DNA from: Phaeotremella fagi
Taxonomy: Eukaryota; Basidiomycota; Tremellomycetes; Tremellales; Phaeotremellaceae
Reading direction: 5' to 3'
DNA: 64,000 nucleotides
NCBI GenBank assembly: GCA_001599715.1
Contig: BCHU01000010.1
Coordinates: 1,238,144 to 1,302,143 of the forward strand
Shown: piece after piece, positions 48,140 through 58,869 of the stretch
How positions within the stretch are numbered: position 1 is the first letter of the stretch
Layout of the letters: the number at the start of each line of letters is the position of its first letter
Made by a program: the position numbers and the translations under genes
Notes under the pieces: generated by a model
Told to the model about the DNA's origin: nothing
Database searches by the model: none
The model's input: the letters and a program-made list of their open reading frames with translations, nothing else

Positions 48140-48272
48140 CGATGGTGATCGTGTAACGATTGTTTGTTGACTTTTGAGGTTTAGCGGAGCGCTCCGCGGT
48201 CCGCGGGTGAAAATGACGTGTGGTATGTGTATATAAGTATAAACCACGACAGTCCTGTATTTCCCATATTCA
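48140..48272. promoter_or_regulatory. Divergent TF/ABC promoter with two CGG palindromes
   Basis: At 48184-48197 lies a perfect 14-bp palindrome (GCGGAGC/GCTCCGC). It runs directly into GCGGTCCGCGG (48196-48206), which holds CGGTCCG at 48197-48203. A TATA-like TATATAAG follows at about 48230. Confidence 0.65.
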
Positions 48273-50337
48273 ATGTCGACTGCTTCTGAAAAAGCGCACA
48301 GTAACTCTGCCTCTGGGCTCCATTGGTCAGATGTCACCTACGATATCCCTCTACCTAGAAATAAACGCAAAACTGGGGAAGATGACCAAGCTGAAAAAGG
48401 TTACACCCCCGCAACCACCCGCCGACTACTTGACAATGTTTGTGGCGAAGTCAATCATGGCGAATTTGTTGGTATCCTCGGTGCTTCAGGAGCTGGTAAA
48501 ACGACGTTGTTGAATTTGCTCTCCGGGAGATTAGATAGTAAGGGAGCTATCGAAGGAAAGGTAACCTACGAAGGACAACCCAGAGAGTTATCCAGCTGGA
48601 AACGTCGCGTTGGATACGTCGAGCAGGACGATTCAATGTTACCGGAACTCACCGTTCGTGAGACGATCACATATGCCGGTCGTTTGCGCCTTCCAAAGTC
48701 CAGTTTTACTCCTGAACAACGGCAAGAGAGGATTGACGAGGTCATGTCGATTCTTCGTCTGGAGAAATGTCAAGATACTCGTATAGGATCCCCCATACAG
48801 CGAGGAGTCAGTGGTGGTGAGCGGAAAAGAGCAAGCGTCGCAGTGGTAGGTGGGAGTAAAGTTCTATCTGACGCATCAGGAACTTGTCAGTGACGTGTCG
48901 TTACTCTTCCTTGACGAGCCTACTTCTGGTCTGGATTCGTTCGCCGCTGCCAATTTGGTCGAAGCTGTTTCCGACATTGTTAAACATCGTCACATTGCGT
49001 GTTTAATGACTATCCACCAGCCGTCATGGAAGGTGTTTTGCAAGCTGGACAGAGTGATTCTTCTTGCAGAAGGTGGTATTTTCTACGATGGTCCTCCTAG
49101 AGACTCTTTACAATGGTTTAAAGACCTTGGTCATGTCGTACCAGAAGGTACAAATCCAGCCGATCATTTTATTCAAATCGCTGATGATGAGCGTGGAGCC
49201 AGTCTTTTGGACTCATGGAGAAACCATGTGAAGTCAGGAGAGTTGTCTAGCGGTCCAGTAGTGATTGCATCCGTGACAAAGAACCCTCTCCCTGCTCGAA
49301 CACCTTGGATTGAGGAATTTACTCTTTTATCTGGACGAATCTTTCTCCAGATGGTGAGTGGGTTGTATTTTTGTACTGACCAGTTTAGATCAGAAACAAA
49401 CAAGTATTGCTCGGAAACGCAATGCAGACTATAGCCTACTTGGTGCTCTTTGGTAGGTTGACGCATCACTCCTAGCTTACTTCAAGGCTTTGCATTCTTT
49501 CGCCTTGGTCAGGAACAAACAGACATATTGGCCAAAATTGGTGTACTCTTCTTTGTAAGTGTCTATGTTATTTGGCTTACCCTAGATTATCCTTCTCGCA
49601 TCGTTCACGGTCCTGTTCCCAGTGATCGCCACCTTCCCCACGCAACGCGCTGTCATGGTTAGAGAAAGATACTCTGGACTGTATCGTACGAGCAGCTTCT
49701 ATCTGGCAAAGGTTGTGATGGAAATACTTAGTTTTATTTCTCAAAAAGCAATCTATTACACGATCATCTACTGGATGTAGGTTTTAGAGTTGAGTAGACT
49801 AACATCAGGATCGGTCTCAAAGCTAACGCTGCGAATTTCTTTCTCTTTCTCGCCATAAACGCCATGCAGGCGTTCACCACAATTGGTAGGTGCGTGTTTT
49901 GAATACCGCTGATTGTAGGTGTTGGAATGAGTATAGGCGCCGTGTGCTCCACTATTGAAAAGGTCAACATTATTGCACCCCTGGTGCTTATCACCTTTGT
50001 CATGTTCGGCGGAAACCTTCTACCTTCACCGCCTCCATGGTATGTATGGCTTCGATGGATCTCACCTGTTACCTATGCGTATTCAGCACTGGCTATCAAC
50101 GAGTTCTCTGGAAGAACTTATGTGTGCCAGGAAGGGGCCTCACAGTGTTACCCAAGTGTAAGTGATGTCAAGGACAAAGCTGACACCCAGGGGGAATCTG
50201 TAATTCAAGCGTACAATTTTGGACGATTCACTATTGCAGAAGATATAGGCTTCCTTGCACTCCTAACCTCGGTGCTGTTGTTGTTAGGTTATGTGTTACT
50301 TCGGTTCTCAGCACGCCCGAGAACGCGTTTCAATTGA
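48273..50337 (+). CDS. ABCG half-transporter
   Basis: About 610 residues. The nucleotide-binding domain comes first: Walker A GASGAGKTT, Q-loop region VGYVEQDD, signature VSGGERKR, Walker B LLFLDEPTSGLD, then H in TIHQP. A six-helix membrane domain follows (FFIILLASFTVLFPVIATFPT; IAPLVLITFVMFGGNLL; LLTSVLLLLGYVLLRF). This NBD-TMD order is that of ABCG (white) half-transporters, which work as dimers. The extracellular loop has Cys residues (CQEGASQCYP). It probably exports a product or toxic substrate of the cluster; the cargo is unknown. Several short introns are spread through the gene. Confidence 0.92.
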
Positions 50338-50469
50338 GAGCATGATGGGGAGGACACTGCGGTGAGGAGTAGGTTGCAGGGATATCTTAGCCTTTGGCAT
50401 CTAGAATTTTATACGTTTCGGAAGCATTTGTTGAGTACCTTACAGACCCTAATCATCACGTGTTCCATA

Positions 50470-51731
50470 CTACATCCCGCTCAGCGTCTTTTCAACATCC
50501 ACCTTTTGACCGTTTGAATTGAGCATCGATTGGATAAAAGCAACGTCCCAGAGAGTACTGATAGGCTTGCCATAGTCCTCTGATGGATCAACAGGCTGTC
50601 CTGAACGAGTAGCCAGCACGGCGTTCGCGAAATACGCAATCTCCACCTCGACTCCCTTCTTCACACTGACTTCTTTGATAGCCTCGACACCACTGCCCTG
50701 TGCTGGTTGGATTTCAAGGTGTCTGGTACCTTCGTCGTTGATCAGAGTGAGACGACCGTTGAGACAGGTGACGGTGAGGATTTGGTGAATGTCGGTGGAT
50801 CGACGGGCGATGTCTGGGACTGCCCATGTCATGGTGATGGTTCCGGTAGGGATCGATTGACCGGTTGGCAGCGCTGCTGCGGTGTCTCTTGGAACCAACT
50901 TGGTGTATGGACCGTGAGGATCGGTGATGGCTTCTTCGACAGGTAGGACTAGGGCTTGGATGGTGTCGTGTGGTGGAAAGAGTTTACGATGTAATGAAGC
51001 AGAAGCTACAACGGAGCCTAGTTTGAATGGCAGAACTACTCGGAGCATAGCGGCCGAGTGGACACCCCCGTCAAGAAGGAAGCCTAGGCGAATATTAGCT
51101 CTGATGAAGGATGAGCAACAGACTTACCCCCTTGATACGCTGGGACGGTTCTCCATGACGTAGATTGATACTTGTCTCCATCAGGACAGTAGTTTTGGTT
51201 CTCGAGATGCCAGTAGAGTACAGGTCCCAGTTTTTCATCCTTCAAGAGTGCTGCCGCTCTTTTATGGATAGGCTCGTAGTCGTAGTCTGTTGTCAGAGGA
51301 GTAATCGATATGGACCTACCCTCAGCGATTCGCCAAACCAACCCCTTGGGCTTCCAGTTGTCTTCGTATTCCTTGATCAAAGCCAATCCCGTCACGACGT
51401 CCTTCTCTATTGGTTTCTCACTAAGCACGTGTTTCCCAGCTGCCCAAGCTCTTTTGATAAGAGGTGCTTGAGCCATAAAGGGCAAGACCATGATGAGTGC
51501 GTCGATGCTGCTGTCGTTGAAGATCTCGTCAAGTGCTGCGGTACCAACAGAAACACGAGTTTTGCCATTTGGTCCAAGCTTGTCTGCAAAGGTGCTTGCA
51601 GCAATGGGATCAAGTGACCAAACGACAGAAACGTTGACTTGCTTGGTCGAATCTGCCAGTAGTGAGGGGACATAGTCAGACGCTGCGTAGAGACCTGTAC
51701 CGAGTAGAGCGACGTTGAGTGGAGCAGACAT
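50470..51731 (-). CDS. Gfo/Idh/MocA family oxidoreductase (sugar dehydrogenase candidate)
   Basis: Three exons give about 390 residues. The Rossmann part is NVALLGTGLYAASDYVPSL. EKPIEKD carries the catalytic Lys of the family, and FLLDGGVHSAAMLRVV is the DxGxH-like motif, formed across an intron. C-terminal beta-sheet domain follows. It resembles yeast YMR315W-type oxidoreductases. The family contains NAD(P)-dependent aldose 1-dehydrogenases, so oxidation of a free sugar to its lactone is plausible; the neighbouring epimerase and lactonase support this. It is divergent from the aldose epimerase over 448 bp with paired CGG sites. Confidence 0.87.
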
Positions 51732-52179
51732 TGAGGCTGTTGGAGAGTTTCCAGATGTGCTGAGCGTGGAGGAGTTTTGACTACTCGAGATCTAAATCCT
51801 CCAGACGAAGATTATCGGATGGAAATTGATAGGATAGCTGTGCATGTGGTGGATCCGAAGAGTAAAACTCATGACGTGAGGTGCTGAGGTGCTCGGACCG
51901 GACAATAACCGACACCGGCTCGGAAGGGGTGAGCGGATGTTATCAAAAAGTGATTATTGACGTGTATTTTAGATGATCCACCTGTGAACGTCCATGCTTC
52001 AGCTGACCTCTCACTTGGTTATTGTTATTCCTTTACAATCAGTAAACAACCTCAGGTATGTTATCATATATGCGATTGACGACCAGCTGAATGTCTGTAG
52101 CTGGGTCATCAACTGTCTCATCAATCTTCCCCCTTCAAACAGTCACAGCGTCTCAACTCTACACCTTATATCCACCCAC
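51732..52179. promoter_or_regulatory. Divergent dehydrogenase/epimerase promoter with paired CGG sites
   Basis: TCGGACCGG lies at 51893-51901 and CCGGCTCGG at 51915-51923, a near inverted pair about 22 bp apart. No gene lies between; an in-frame upstream ATG near 51994 is not used. Confidence 0.6.
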
Positions 52180-53220
52180 ATGTCCACTCAACCTTTTGGT
52201 AACCTGAATGGCGAGAATGTCGTCTCGACTACCATTACCAGCCCTGACAAGTCGACCACAGCTTCATTGATCACATTCGGTGCCGCCATCCACGACCTAC
52301 AGGTACCAGTCAAGGGTGGATCTGAAAAGAGGAGTGTCATTCTTGGGTTTAATAATCCAGAGGGTCACTTTAATAATCCACAATGGCATCACGGAGCTGT
52401 TGCTGGTCGAGTTGCCAATCGTATCGCTCGAGGTCAATTCAGTTTAGATGGTGAAGATTATCAGATTCTCACCAACGAGCCTACTGGACACGTTTGTCAT
52501 GGTGGTAAGAGTGGACTGGGTCGACGTGTTTGGTCAATCGTAGAGAAGGACGATCACAAGGTTACCTTCCAGTACGTCTCTCCTGATGGGGATCAAGGGT
52601 TTCCTGGAACTTTGACCAGTCGAATCACCTATTCTCTACCTTCACGAGGGGTCATTCGTCTCGACTACTCTGCTACCACCGACAAGACCACTCCAGTTAG
52701 TCTCACCAACCATTCCTTCTTCAATTTGGATGGTGCTCGTGGTACCCTCAACAACACGCTCCAACAGAAACTTGCTATCCACTCTGACAAGATCACTGCA
52801 GTCGATGAGGGACTCATCTCTACGGGAGAACTCACAGATGTCGCTGGTACCCCATTCGATTTCCGTACCCTTCGTCCAATTCAATTCGAAGGCAAGGGTG
52901 ACAACTTCCACTACGACGTCAACTACGTTTTACGAGCCACCCCCATCCCTGGAACTCTACATATCGGTGCTGAGATGGTGTCCACCAGCGGTGATCTCAA
53001 AATGGAATGCTGGACTGATCAGCCTGGGATTCAGTTGTTCGACGGTGCACCCATGGACATCAAGGACACTGGGTTGGGTGGTTCTACCCTTACTCATCGT
53101 ACTGGTGTATGTTTGGAGACTCAACTTTTCCCAGATTGGATACACCACCCTGGGTTTGGTCAGAGTGTCATCAAACCAGGAGAGACGTATAGCCATTCCA
53201 CAGAGTATAGGTTTGTTTAG
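52180..53220 (+). CDS. Aldose 1-epimerase (mutarotase)
   Basis: A single-exon frame of 346 residues from MSTQPFGNLNGENVV. Motifs: FGAAIHDLQVP, VAGRVANRIARGQFSL, HGGKSGLGRRVW, NHSFFNLDG (catalytic His), GTPFDFRTLRPI, GIQLFDGAPM and TGVCLETQLFPDW (catalytic Glu). The enzyme interconverts alpha and beta anomers of aldoses, supplying the anomer a sugar dehydrogenase needs. It is cytosolic. Beside the Gfo/Idh dehydrogenase it suggests a shared free-sugar oxidation route. It is the only multi-hundred-residue gene in this part without an intron. Confidence 0.93.
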   Translation: MSTQPFGNLNGENVVSTTITSPDKSTTASLITFGAAIHDLQVPVKGGSEKRSVILGFNNPEGHFNNPQWHHGAVAGRVANRIARGQFSLDGEDYQILTNEPTGHVCHGGKSGLGRRVWSIVEKDDHKVTFQYVSPDGDQGFPGTLTSRITYSLPSRGVIRLDYSATTDKTTPVSLTNHSFFNLDGARGTLNNTLQQKLAIHSDKITAVDEGLISTGELTDVAGTPFDFRTLRPIQFEGKGDNFHYDVNYVLRATPIPGTLHIGAEMVSTSGDLKMECWTDQPGIQLFDGAPMDIKDTGLGGSTLTHRTGVCLETQLFPDWIHHPGFGQSVIKPGETYSHSTEYRFV

Positions 53221-53712
53221 GGTGTGTCGTGGGTGGGAATGGGTTGTGAAAATGGAGAAAATTAGTGATTTGTATCCAGAATGCATAGGAGTAGGTGGAT
53301 CACTGGGTATTTAATGTAAGAGCGGTTGTTCAGCGTGAGAATAGACACATGGTGGGGAAGGTATGATACAGAGAGCACAGTGGAAATACTTCATGACTGT
53401 TCATTCTGTTCAACATGTGAATGGTATCAAGCAACAGGAGTTGACGTGATATCATGGCAACTTGGTAGTTTGAATTAATGATGCTGATTCACTTGAAAGT
53501 CTTATGATAACAGTGCTACCCGACAATATCCACTTGAAGATAAAGTTTAACGTATCCATATCTCAATTAGGATTAGATAAGTTAGATAACACGACGCAAG
53601 GTCGGCTAACAATCACAAGATCACAAATGCATTCCCACATCACAAAAATTTATTGTCCATTACTTTAACCAATCCACGCATGCATTCAAGGTACCTAAAT
53701 CACATAACAGAA
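53221..53712. other. Convergent intergenic spacer
   Basis: A 492-bp AT-rich gap between the epimerase and aldo-keto reductase stops. I see no gene, repeat or motif of note in it. Confidence 0.4.
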
Positions 53713-55096
53713 TCACTTTTCCAACGCGAGTTGAGCTCTGTCGGAGAACTCTGGGTGGTTTTCTTGGTAGACGTCGTAGAAAGGTTCGTACTCTGTGTTG
53801 GTGTCAGCAAGGCAACGATAATGTTACAGTGTACGCACCGCCGGATGGGTCAACGACTCTCTTTGATGGGAAGGAAACAGCAAGCTCGCTCAAAGCAGTG
53901 ACTTCACCTTCGGTAAGGTCAACAGCTAGGAATATTAGCACGATGCCTCATACAACGCCTTACGATTGATGTTGGCTTGGATCTCGTTCTCAAAGACACT
54001 CTTTGGTAAAGGTTGGATACCTCTCTTCAACAACCAACTGATCAAGATGACGGCACCGTGGACACCGTACTTCTTACCAATGTCTTGGACGGTAGGGTGT
54101 TGTCTCAAGGCTTGACCAGCGATACCTCCCAGGGGGGAGAAGGCTTGAGGTTGGATTTGGTGGGCGTGGAGCCAGTCGACAAAGGCGAATTGAGGGTTTT
54201 GAATGGAAAGCTCGACTTGGTCTATCTGATCAGTTTTGGATGTTTGCTCACACTCACTGGCAACGGGCTTGATAGTAGCGTTGGCAATGAGTTTTTTCAA
54301 CTTGTAGATGTTGAAGTTGGAAACACCGATGGCACGAACGAGTCCCTTTTCGACGAGCTGATGTTTCGTCAGTCACAGCAGAAAAACGTCACTTGCCTTC
54401 TCCATCTCCTTCCAAGTGGTGAGGAAATCCTCTGAAAGCGCGATATCAATCTTGAGTCTTCCATCGACCATTGGAGTGTGCTCCTTGAGTGGGAGAACAC
54501 CCTCTGGGGCGTGGGTCTCCCAGGCGACCTGTAGAGGGTCAGAATCGAGTCTATCACAGACGACACTACTCACTGGGTAATGCATCAAGTACATGTCGAG
54601 GTAGTCGGTGTCCAACTTTTTCAAAGTGTCACGGAGAGCCATCTCGACGTGTTCAGGTCTGTGGTGAAGCTCGAAAAGCTTGGAAGTGATCCAAATGTCT
54701 TTTCTTGGGACACCAGAGGCTTTGATACCGACACCGACTTCACCTTCGTTTCCGTAACCCCATGCACAGCTAAAAGTGGGTAAGTACGTTGTTGCCGTTG
54801 AAGATTTGTTACTGACTCGATGTGTCGGTAGCCAGCCTGCGCATGGGATCAGCTTAAGAACGGTACAAAACAGATCACGTACTCTGAGAGCGGTTTCGAC
54901 GGCTTTCTCGACTTCACCTGGGCTGATTCGAGAGTCAGCTTGGTTACAAATCGTCCATGGTCTACTTACGCTGATTGCCACTGCGTAAACGTGTCAGCTG
55001 GGTTAAATAAACTACACGACTCTTACTCACAGTACCGAGAGCAACTGATGGCAAGTCGAGACCGTTGCTGAGCTTGAAGAATTTTGGAGGACTCAT
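53713..55096 (-). CDS. Aldo-keto reductase in sugar cluster
   Basis: About 315 residues in many exons, starting MSPPKFFKLSNGLDLPSVALGT. The tetrad is visible: Asp and Tyr in YRHIDCAWGYGNEGE, Lys in WITSKLFE, His in YLMHYPV. The NADP-binding tail includes LPKSVFENEIQANI, and the ending is QLALEK. The motifs before DCAWGYGNE are separated by an intron, which resolves a false frame near 54850-54900. AKRs of this type reduce small or sugar aldehydes, for instance the glyceraldehyde or glycolaldehyde left by keto-deoxy-acid aldolases. That role is inferred from the cluster context. Confidence 0.9.
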
Positions 55097-55462
55097 TGTA
55101 GTGTTTGAAGCTGGTTTTTTGTGCGAGATGTGATTTGAGACTGAAGGGTGAAGAAGAAAACTTTTCTCTTTGAAAGTTTCTCGATCAAGTAGTCGCTGGG
55201 AAGATAACGTCCTAGAATCACCACTGCTTTCCGAATGACCATTGGGTAGGCTAGTAAACGGTCCGGTGGATACCCCAGCCGAATCCGCCATCAGGGTCGA
55301 CGCCACTCCATATATTAGGGTTTAATGAGGAGTTAAAATAAGTCTAAAGTCGGATCGGCAGCCCCACGACCGATACTCGGATAGTGAGTGGGTTGGGTGA
55401 GGAAATGCACGTGCCAGCAGCAAAGTTTCGAAAAAATCACAGTCCACCTCATTCCCAACACC
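55097..55462. promoter_or_regulatory. Divergent AKR/lactonase promoter with CGGTCCG site
   Basis: A 366-bp shared promoter. CGGTCCGG is at 55260-55267 and a related CGGATCGG at 55351-55358. Confidence 0.55.
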
Positions 55463-56615
55463 ATGGTCCAACGTATCGTCGTTTCAGAGCCGTTGCTTGA
55501 GTACGGTTGCCAACTGGGTGAAGGGTCACTCTGGGTACGTGATCGAACCGACATGAAGCTGAGGTCACATTCAGGATGCACGTCGTCAGCGACTTTATTT
55601 TATCGACATTGAAGGTCACAAAATCTTCACGTATGAGCCTTCGACGGGTTTGCATGGGTATCAGAATTTTGAGCGCAGACCTACTGCTCTTGCACTATTA
55701 GAGAACGACTCTGGGGTGGGTTGGAAAAGAGCAAATGCAGCGACGTACTGATGCAACTTTAGCTTCTTGTGTCTTTCGACTCTGGACCAGGATTCGTCCC
55801 CTTCTCTTCTCTCCCATTCCCTCCCACCAACTCTCCTTGCTCCTTTGAGGTGGTGAATGTAGAGTTCCCCCCTGTTCACGGTTTCTACCGCTTCAACGAA
55901 GCCTGTGTTGATCCAAGTGGAAAACGTTGGATGTTGGGTTCTATGATGTTTGAGAACGACCCTGCCTACCATAACGGTGGCGCTCTATACAGTGTTGATG
56001 TCAGCGACAAGAACGAACTGACTGCTACCTTGCAATTAGACGATGTCACCGTGGCTAACGGGATTGGTTGGACTAAGGACAGGAAGACAATGTGAGTGGA
56101 GGTCGCAATCGCTGGACCTAACTCGACAGCTACTTTACAGACAGTATCAGGCGCGAAATCGGAGCATATGATTTTGACATGGTATGTAGTTTATGGTGGT
56201 GCCGCTGACCTCCAGACCACTGGAAATCTTGGCAAAAAGACAATCTTCAGTTTGTTGGACGATAGCGATCTCGGAGTACCAGATGGATTGTGCCAAGATG
56301 AACATTTTGCTTGTTGGTCAGCTCGATGGGGAGGATCCAAAGTGATTCGTTTCCTCGAAGATGGGTCGATCGACCTGATCGTAGAGTTCCCCAAGGGTCT
56401 CAACATGACATCTTGTATTTTTGGAGGTATGTCAAGTATCGCGTGTTAAGCTCATTTTAGGCGCCAATATGGATGAACTCTATGTTACTTCTGCAGCAGC
56501 AGAAACACCTGAACTGCAAGCTGCTCACCCTCATACGGGACATTTGTTTGTCGTTAAAGGTCTGGGGTACAAGGGAGTCGAACGAACAAGGCTGGCGTGG
56601 GAGTTCCAAAAGTAA
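55463..56615 (+). CDS. SMP-30/gluconolactonase family lactonase
   Basis: Six or so exons give about 320 residues. The metal-site residues are Glu in QLGEGSLWD (spliced), Asn in TVANGIGW, and Asp in VPDGLCQDE. The propeller strands RLYFIDIEGHKI, ACVDPSGKRWMLGSM, MYFTDSIRREIGAYDFDM and GGSKVIRFLEDG are typical. SMP-30 enzymes open sugar 1,4- or 1,5-lactones to the aldonate with a divalent metal. In this setting it would follow the Gfo/Idh dehydrogenase and precede the IlvD/Edd dehydratase. The stop TAA is at 56613-56615. It is unlike the amidohydrolase-type rhamnonolactonase LRA2. Confidence 0.9.
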
Positions 56616-57083
56616 AGGTGGGGTGGCTGTAGATATCCGTGGTGAGATGTTATACGTTACAACAGTGAACTATGGTTAGGGCATGAGCATATTGAGGTCT
56701 TTGAAATGAGGAATGGCAAGTTGCACCCCGTAGTCGATCCAAAAACGTTAAATTTGGCACAATTTGACCCATAAAGAATAAGAATACATGTCCTTTTTGA
56801 ACAACATCATCGATCACGTTTTCTTAGGTCTCATAAACTTCCTCCTTATCCTAAACATCATGGTTTCGGCTGGAGTACGTACCCAAGTCATTCACGGAAT
56901 GAACTGATAAGGATCTGCAGTGCTGTCCACTCGGCTCATCAGACTGCTATCAGCAACGTGCTAGAACTATCGCTCAACACGGTCCATATCAAATGCAATA
57001 ACTGTTAAACAATATTTATGCATAGAAATCACAACCGTGACACTTTTAATATTTAATGAACTATGGAATTTGAACCACTCAGT
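56616..57083. other. Convergent intergenic spacer
   Basis: A 468-bp gap. A short open stretch after the lactonase stop (VAVDIRGEMLYVTTVNYG, about 56626-56679) looks protein-like. It cannot be joined to the lactonase without a frameshift, so it may be a relic or chance. Confidence 0.35.
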
Positions 57084-58060
57084 TTACCACTTGTTTTGCT
57101 CGCCGTCGCTATCGATGATCAGTTTAGGTATGTTGTCTCAACTCACTATCTCATTTGCTTTCCACCGTGGGTCTCTCTTGTTGCAGCGTCGATAACCTTG
57201 ATCATACCACCTGATTTCATTTAGCGCAGGCGAGCACATGTCTCAAGCGTCACTCACTGGTTGATTCATCGATAGTCAATGGAGGAGCGTCAACACCGGC
57301 GTTCTTGGCAGAGGCGTTACCCATGTCACTGAACGAGTCAGTAACGGTCATCATGAATTGCTCCACTCACGTTTGTGTCCACCCTGGGTCAAGAGGGAAG
57401 ATGACAAGTTCTGGTTCTTCATAATGGGCAAAGTGACCTAAATAACTGGCTCCGCTCTTACTGATACCATAGGTGACTTCGTATCCACGAGGAACTTGAT
57501 CGATCGTGGCTGAACCGGAAGAGATGAAGATGAATTTACCTCCCTTGGGAATGAAAGGTCGGGTGGCTTGGAAGAAAGCAAGGAATCCAAGAACCTGAAG
57601 GCGTTAGTTGGAGACTTGGGACCGTTGCAAATGCTCACGTTGACTCTCCAGTGCTCTTCAAAGACACCTAAATCAACTTCACGAAGTGGGGCATAACCTT
57701 CGATCAACAAGGTTGCGGCGCTGCAAATAACCTGAGATTAGTTCTTGGAAACACCATAAACTCACAATGTCGATGCTGGTAATTCCCTTGGCCTTGATCT
57801 CTTCAGCTGCTTCAAGACAACCGCCTGATTTGGATTGGTCCATGGTAACGACGATAACTTTGGAGCCTTTGCCAGTCTCGACTTTGGGCATTTTACTGGC
57901 ATCACGAGAAGTTGCAATAACGGTGTAGTTGTCTCTGGCTGCGTATTTTGAGACTAAACCGAGACCGATACTGGTCACGAGTTAGCGTGATATCAATCAA
58001 CATGCCAGGAGCATTGTCTCACCCTCGGTTTCCTCCAGAAACTAATACAGTGGTAGTCAT
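57084..58060 (-). CDS. Short-chain dehydrogenase (CsgA/C-factor-like)
   Basis: Spliced length is about 245 residues. The start MTTTVLVSGGNRG|IGLGLVSKY sets the NADP loop GGNRGIGLG. Ser lies in FIFISSGSA and the catalytic Tyr-Lys in VTYGISKSGASY. The end, GGKQMRYDGEQNKW, uses a small final exon. It resembles fungal NAD(P)-binding SDRs related to ketoreductases and CsgA. Its role in the sugar cluster may be oxidation or reduction of a sugar or sugar acid, but nothing decides it. The promoter lies in the 809-bp gap to its right. Confidence 0.85.
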
Positions 58061-58869
58061 TTTGTCGATTTTGAGAGATGGATTAATAAACTTGTCGCGA
58101 AAAGTTATGAACGTTGGGAAGTTGTTATGGAGCACAGAGAATACACTTATCCACTTCTCCACCCGTTACCGGCCCGACGTATTGGCACGTGCAGGGTTCA
58201 CATGGGGACACATGGGTACCCGTGGAAACTGTGTTTGACAACTGATTCGGCCCGCAAAGACTCGGAGGAAAACAAGTTTAATCTAGACGCCACGGCCCTG
58301 AACAGCTTTCAGGTGATGACGTCTTTGGCTGGGGCCATCAATCCCTGATTCTCATGTGTCCAACCAGAAACTCTCTGTCTTCTTCTTGCGGCGATAGACA
58401 GAGCTATGAATTTGAATAACTTCTTAGAGGTATTTGCAAAGGCTCGAAAATGGCGACACAATTGCCTATACCGACCGATGTGTTGGGTATCGGATGAGAG
58501 TCTAGCCTTACGATCGCAATGGCAAAGCTCTGCCGAAGCTTTGACCTTGGCAGGATACTGTTGCTGCGCATTTACTACCCTAGTAGCTGTCTATCCGCTC
58601 TTCCCGCCCTACTTTCCGTCACCAATGATGCGATCTAGAGTCTTCGTACGAATCGATGAGATGTCCAATAAGATATTTCTGTATGCCTGCCCCAGTTTAT
58701 AGAGACACCAAACAATTCATATGGTTGTAACAGAGTTATACGGATCCCTGCTCTCCTCTCGAGCCTACTGACATTTACATTGAACCTCCACACCTGATAT
58801 GATTTACACAACTATCATCCCCTTCTGAGATCATCTGCATTGGGTATCACAAGAAGCAAACCCTGAATT
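58061..58869. promoter_or_regulatory. SDR upstream region with CCGG and GGGTACCC palindromes
   Basis: An 809-bp gap between the SDR start and the transporter stop. It holds CCGGCCCGA near 58169-58177, and CACATGGG twice (58198-58205, 58209-58216). The second is part of CACATGGGTACCCG, whose core GGGTACCC is palindromic. No other gene is seen. Confidence 0.5.

Noticed and set aside
48273..50337. Full-length PDR drug pump
   Set aside because: Only one nucleotide-binding and one membrane domain are present; it is a half-transporter.
55463..56615. The lactonase as LRA2 of the rhamnose pathway
   Set aside because: It is an SMP-30 propeller whereas yeast LRA2 is, to my knowledge, an amidohydrolase-type lactonase, and it is 48 kb away from LRA1/LRA3.
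56626..56679. Continuation of the lactonase after its stop
   Set aside because: It needs a frameshift and the SMP-30 fold is already complete at EFQK; kept only as a possible relic.
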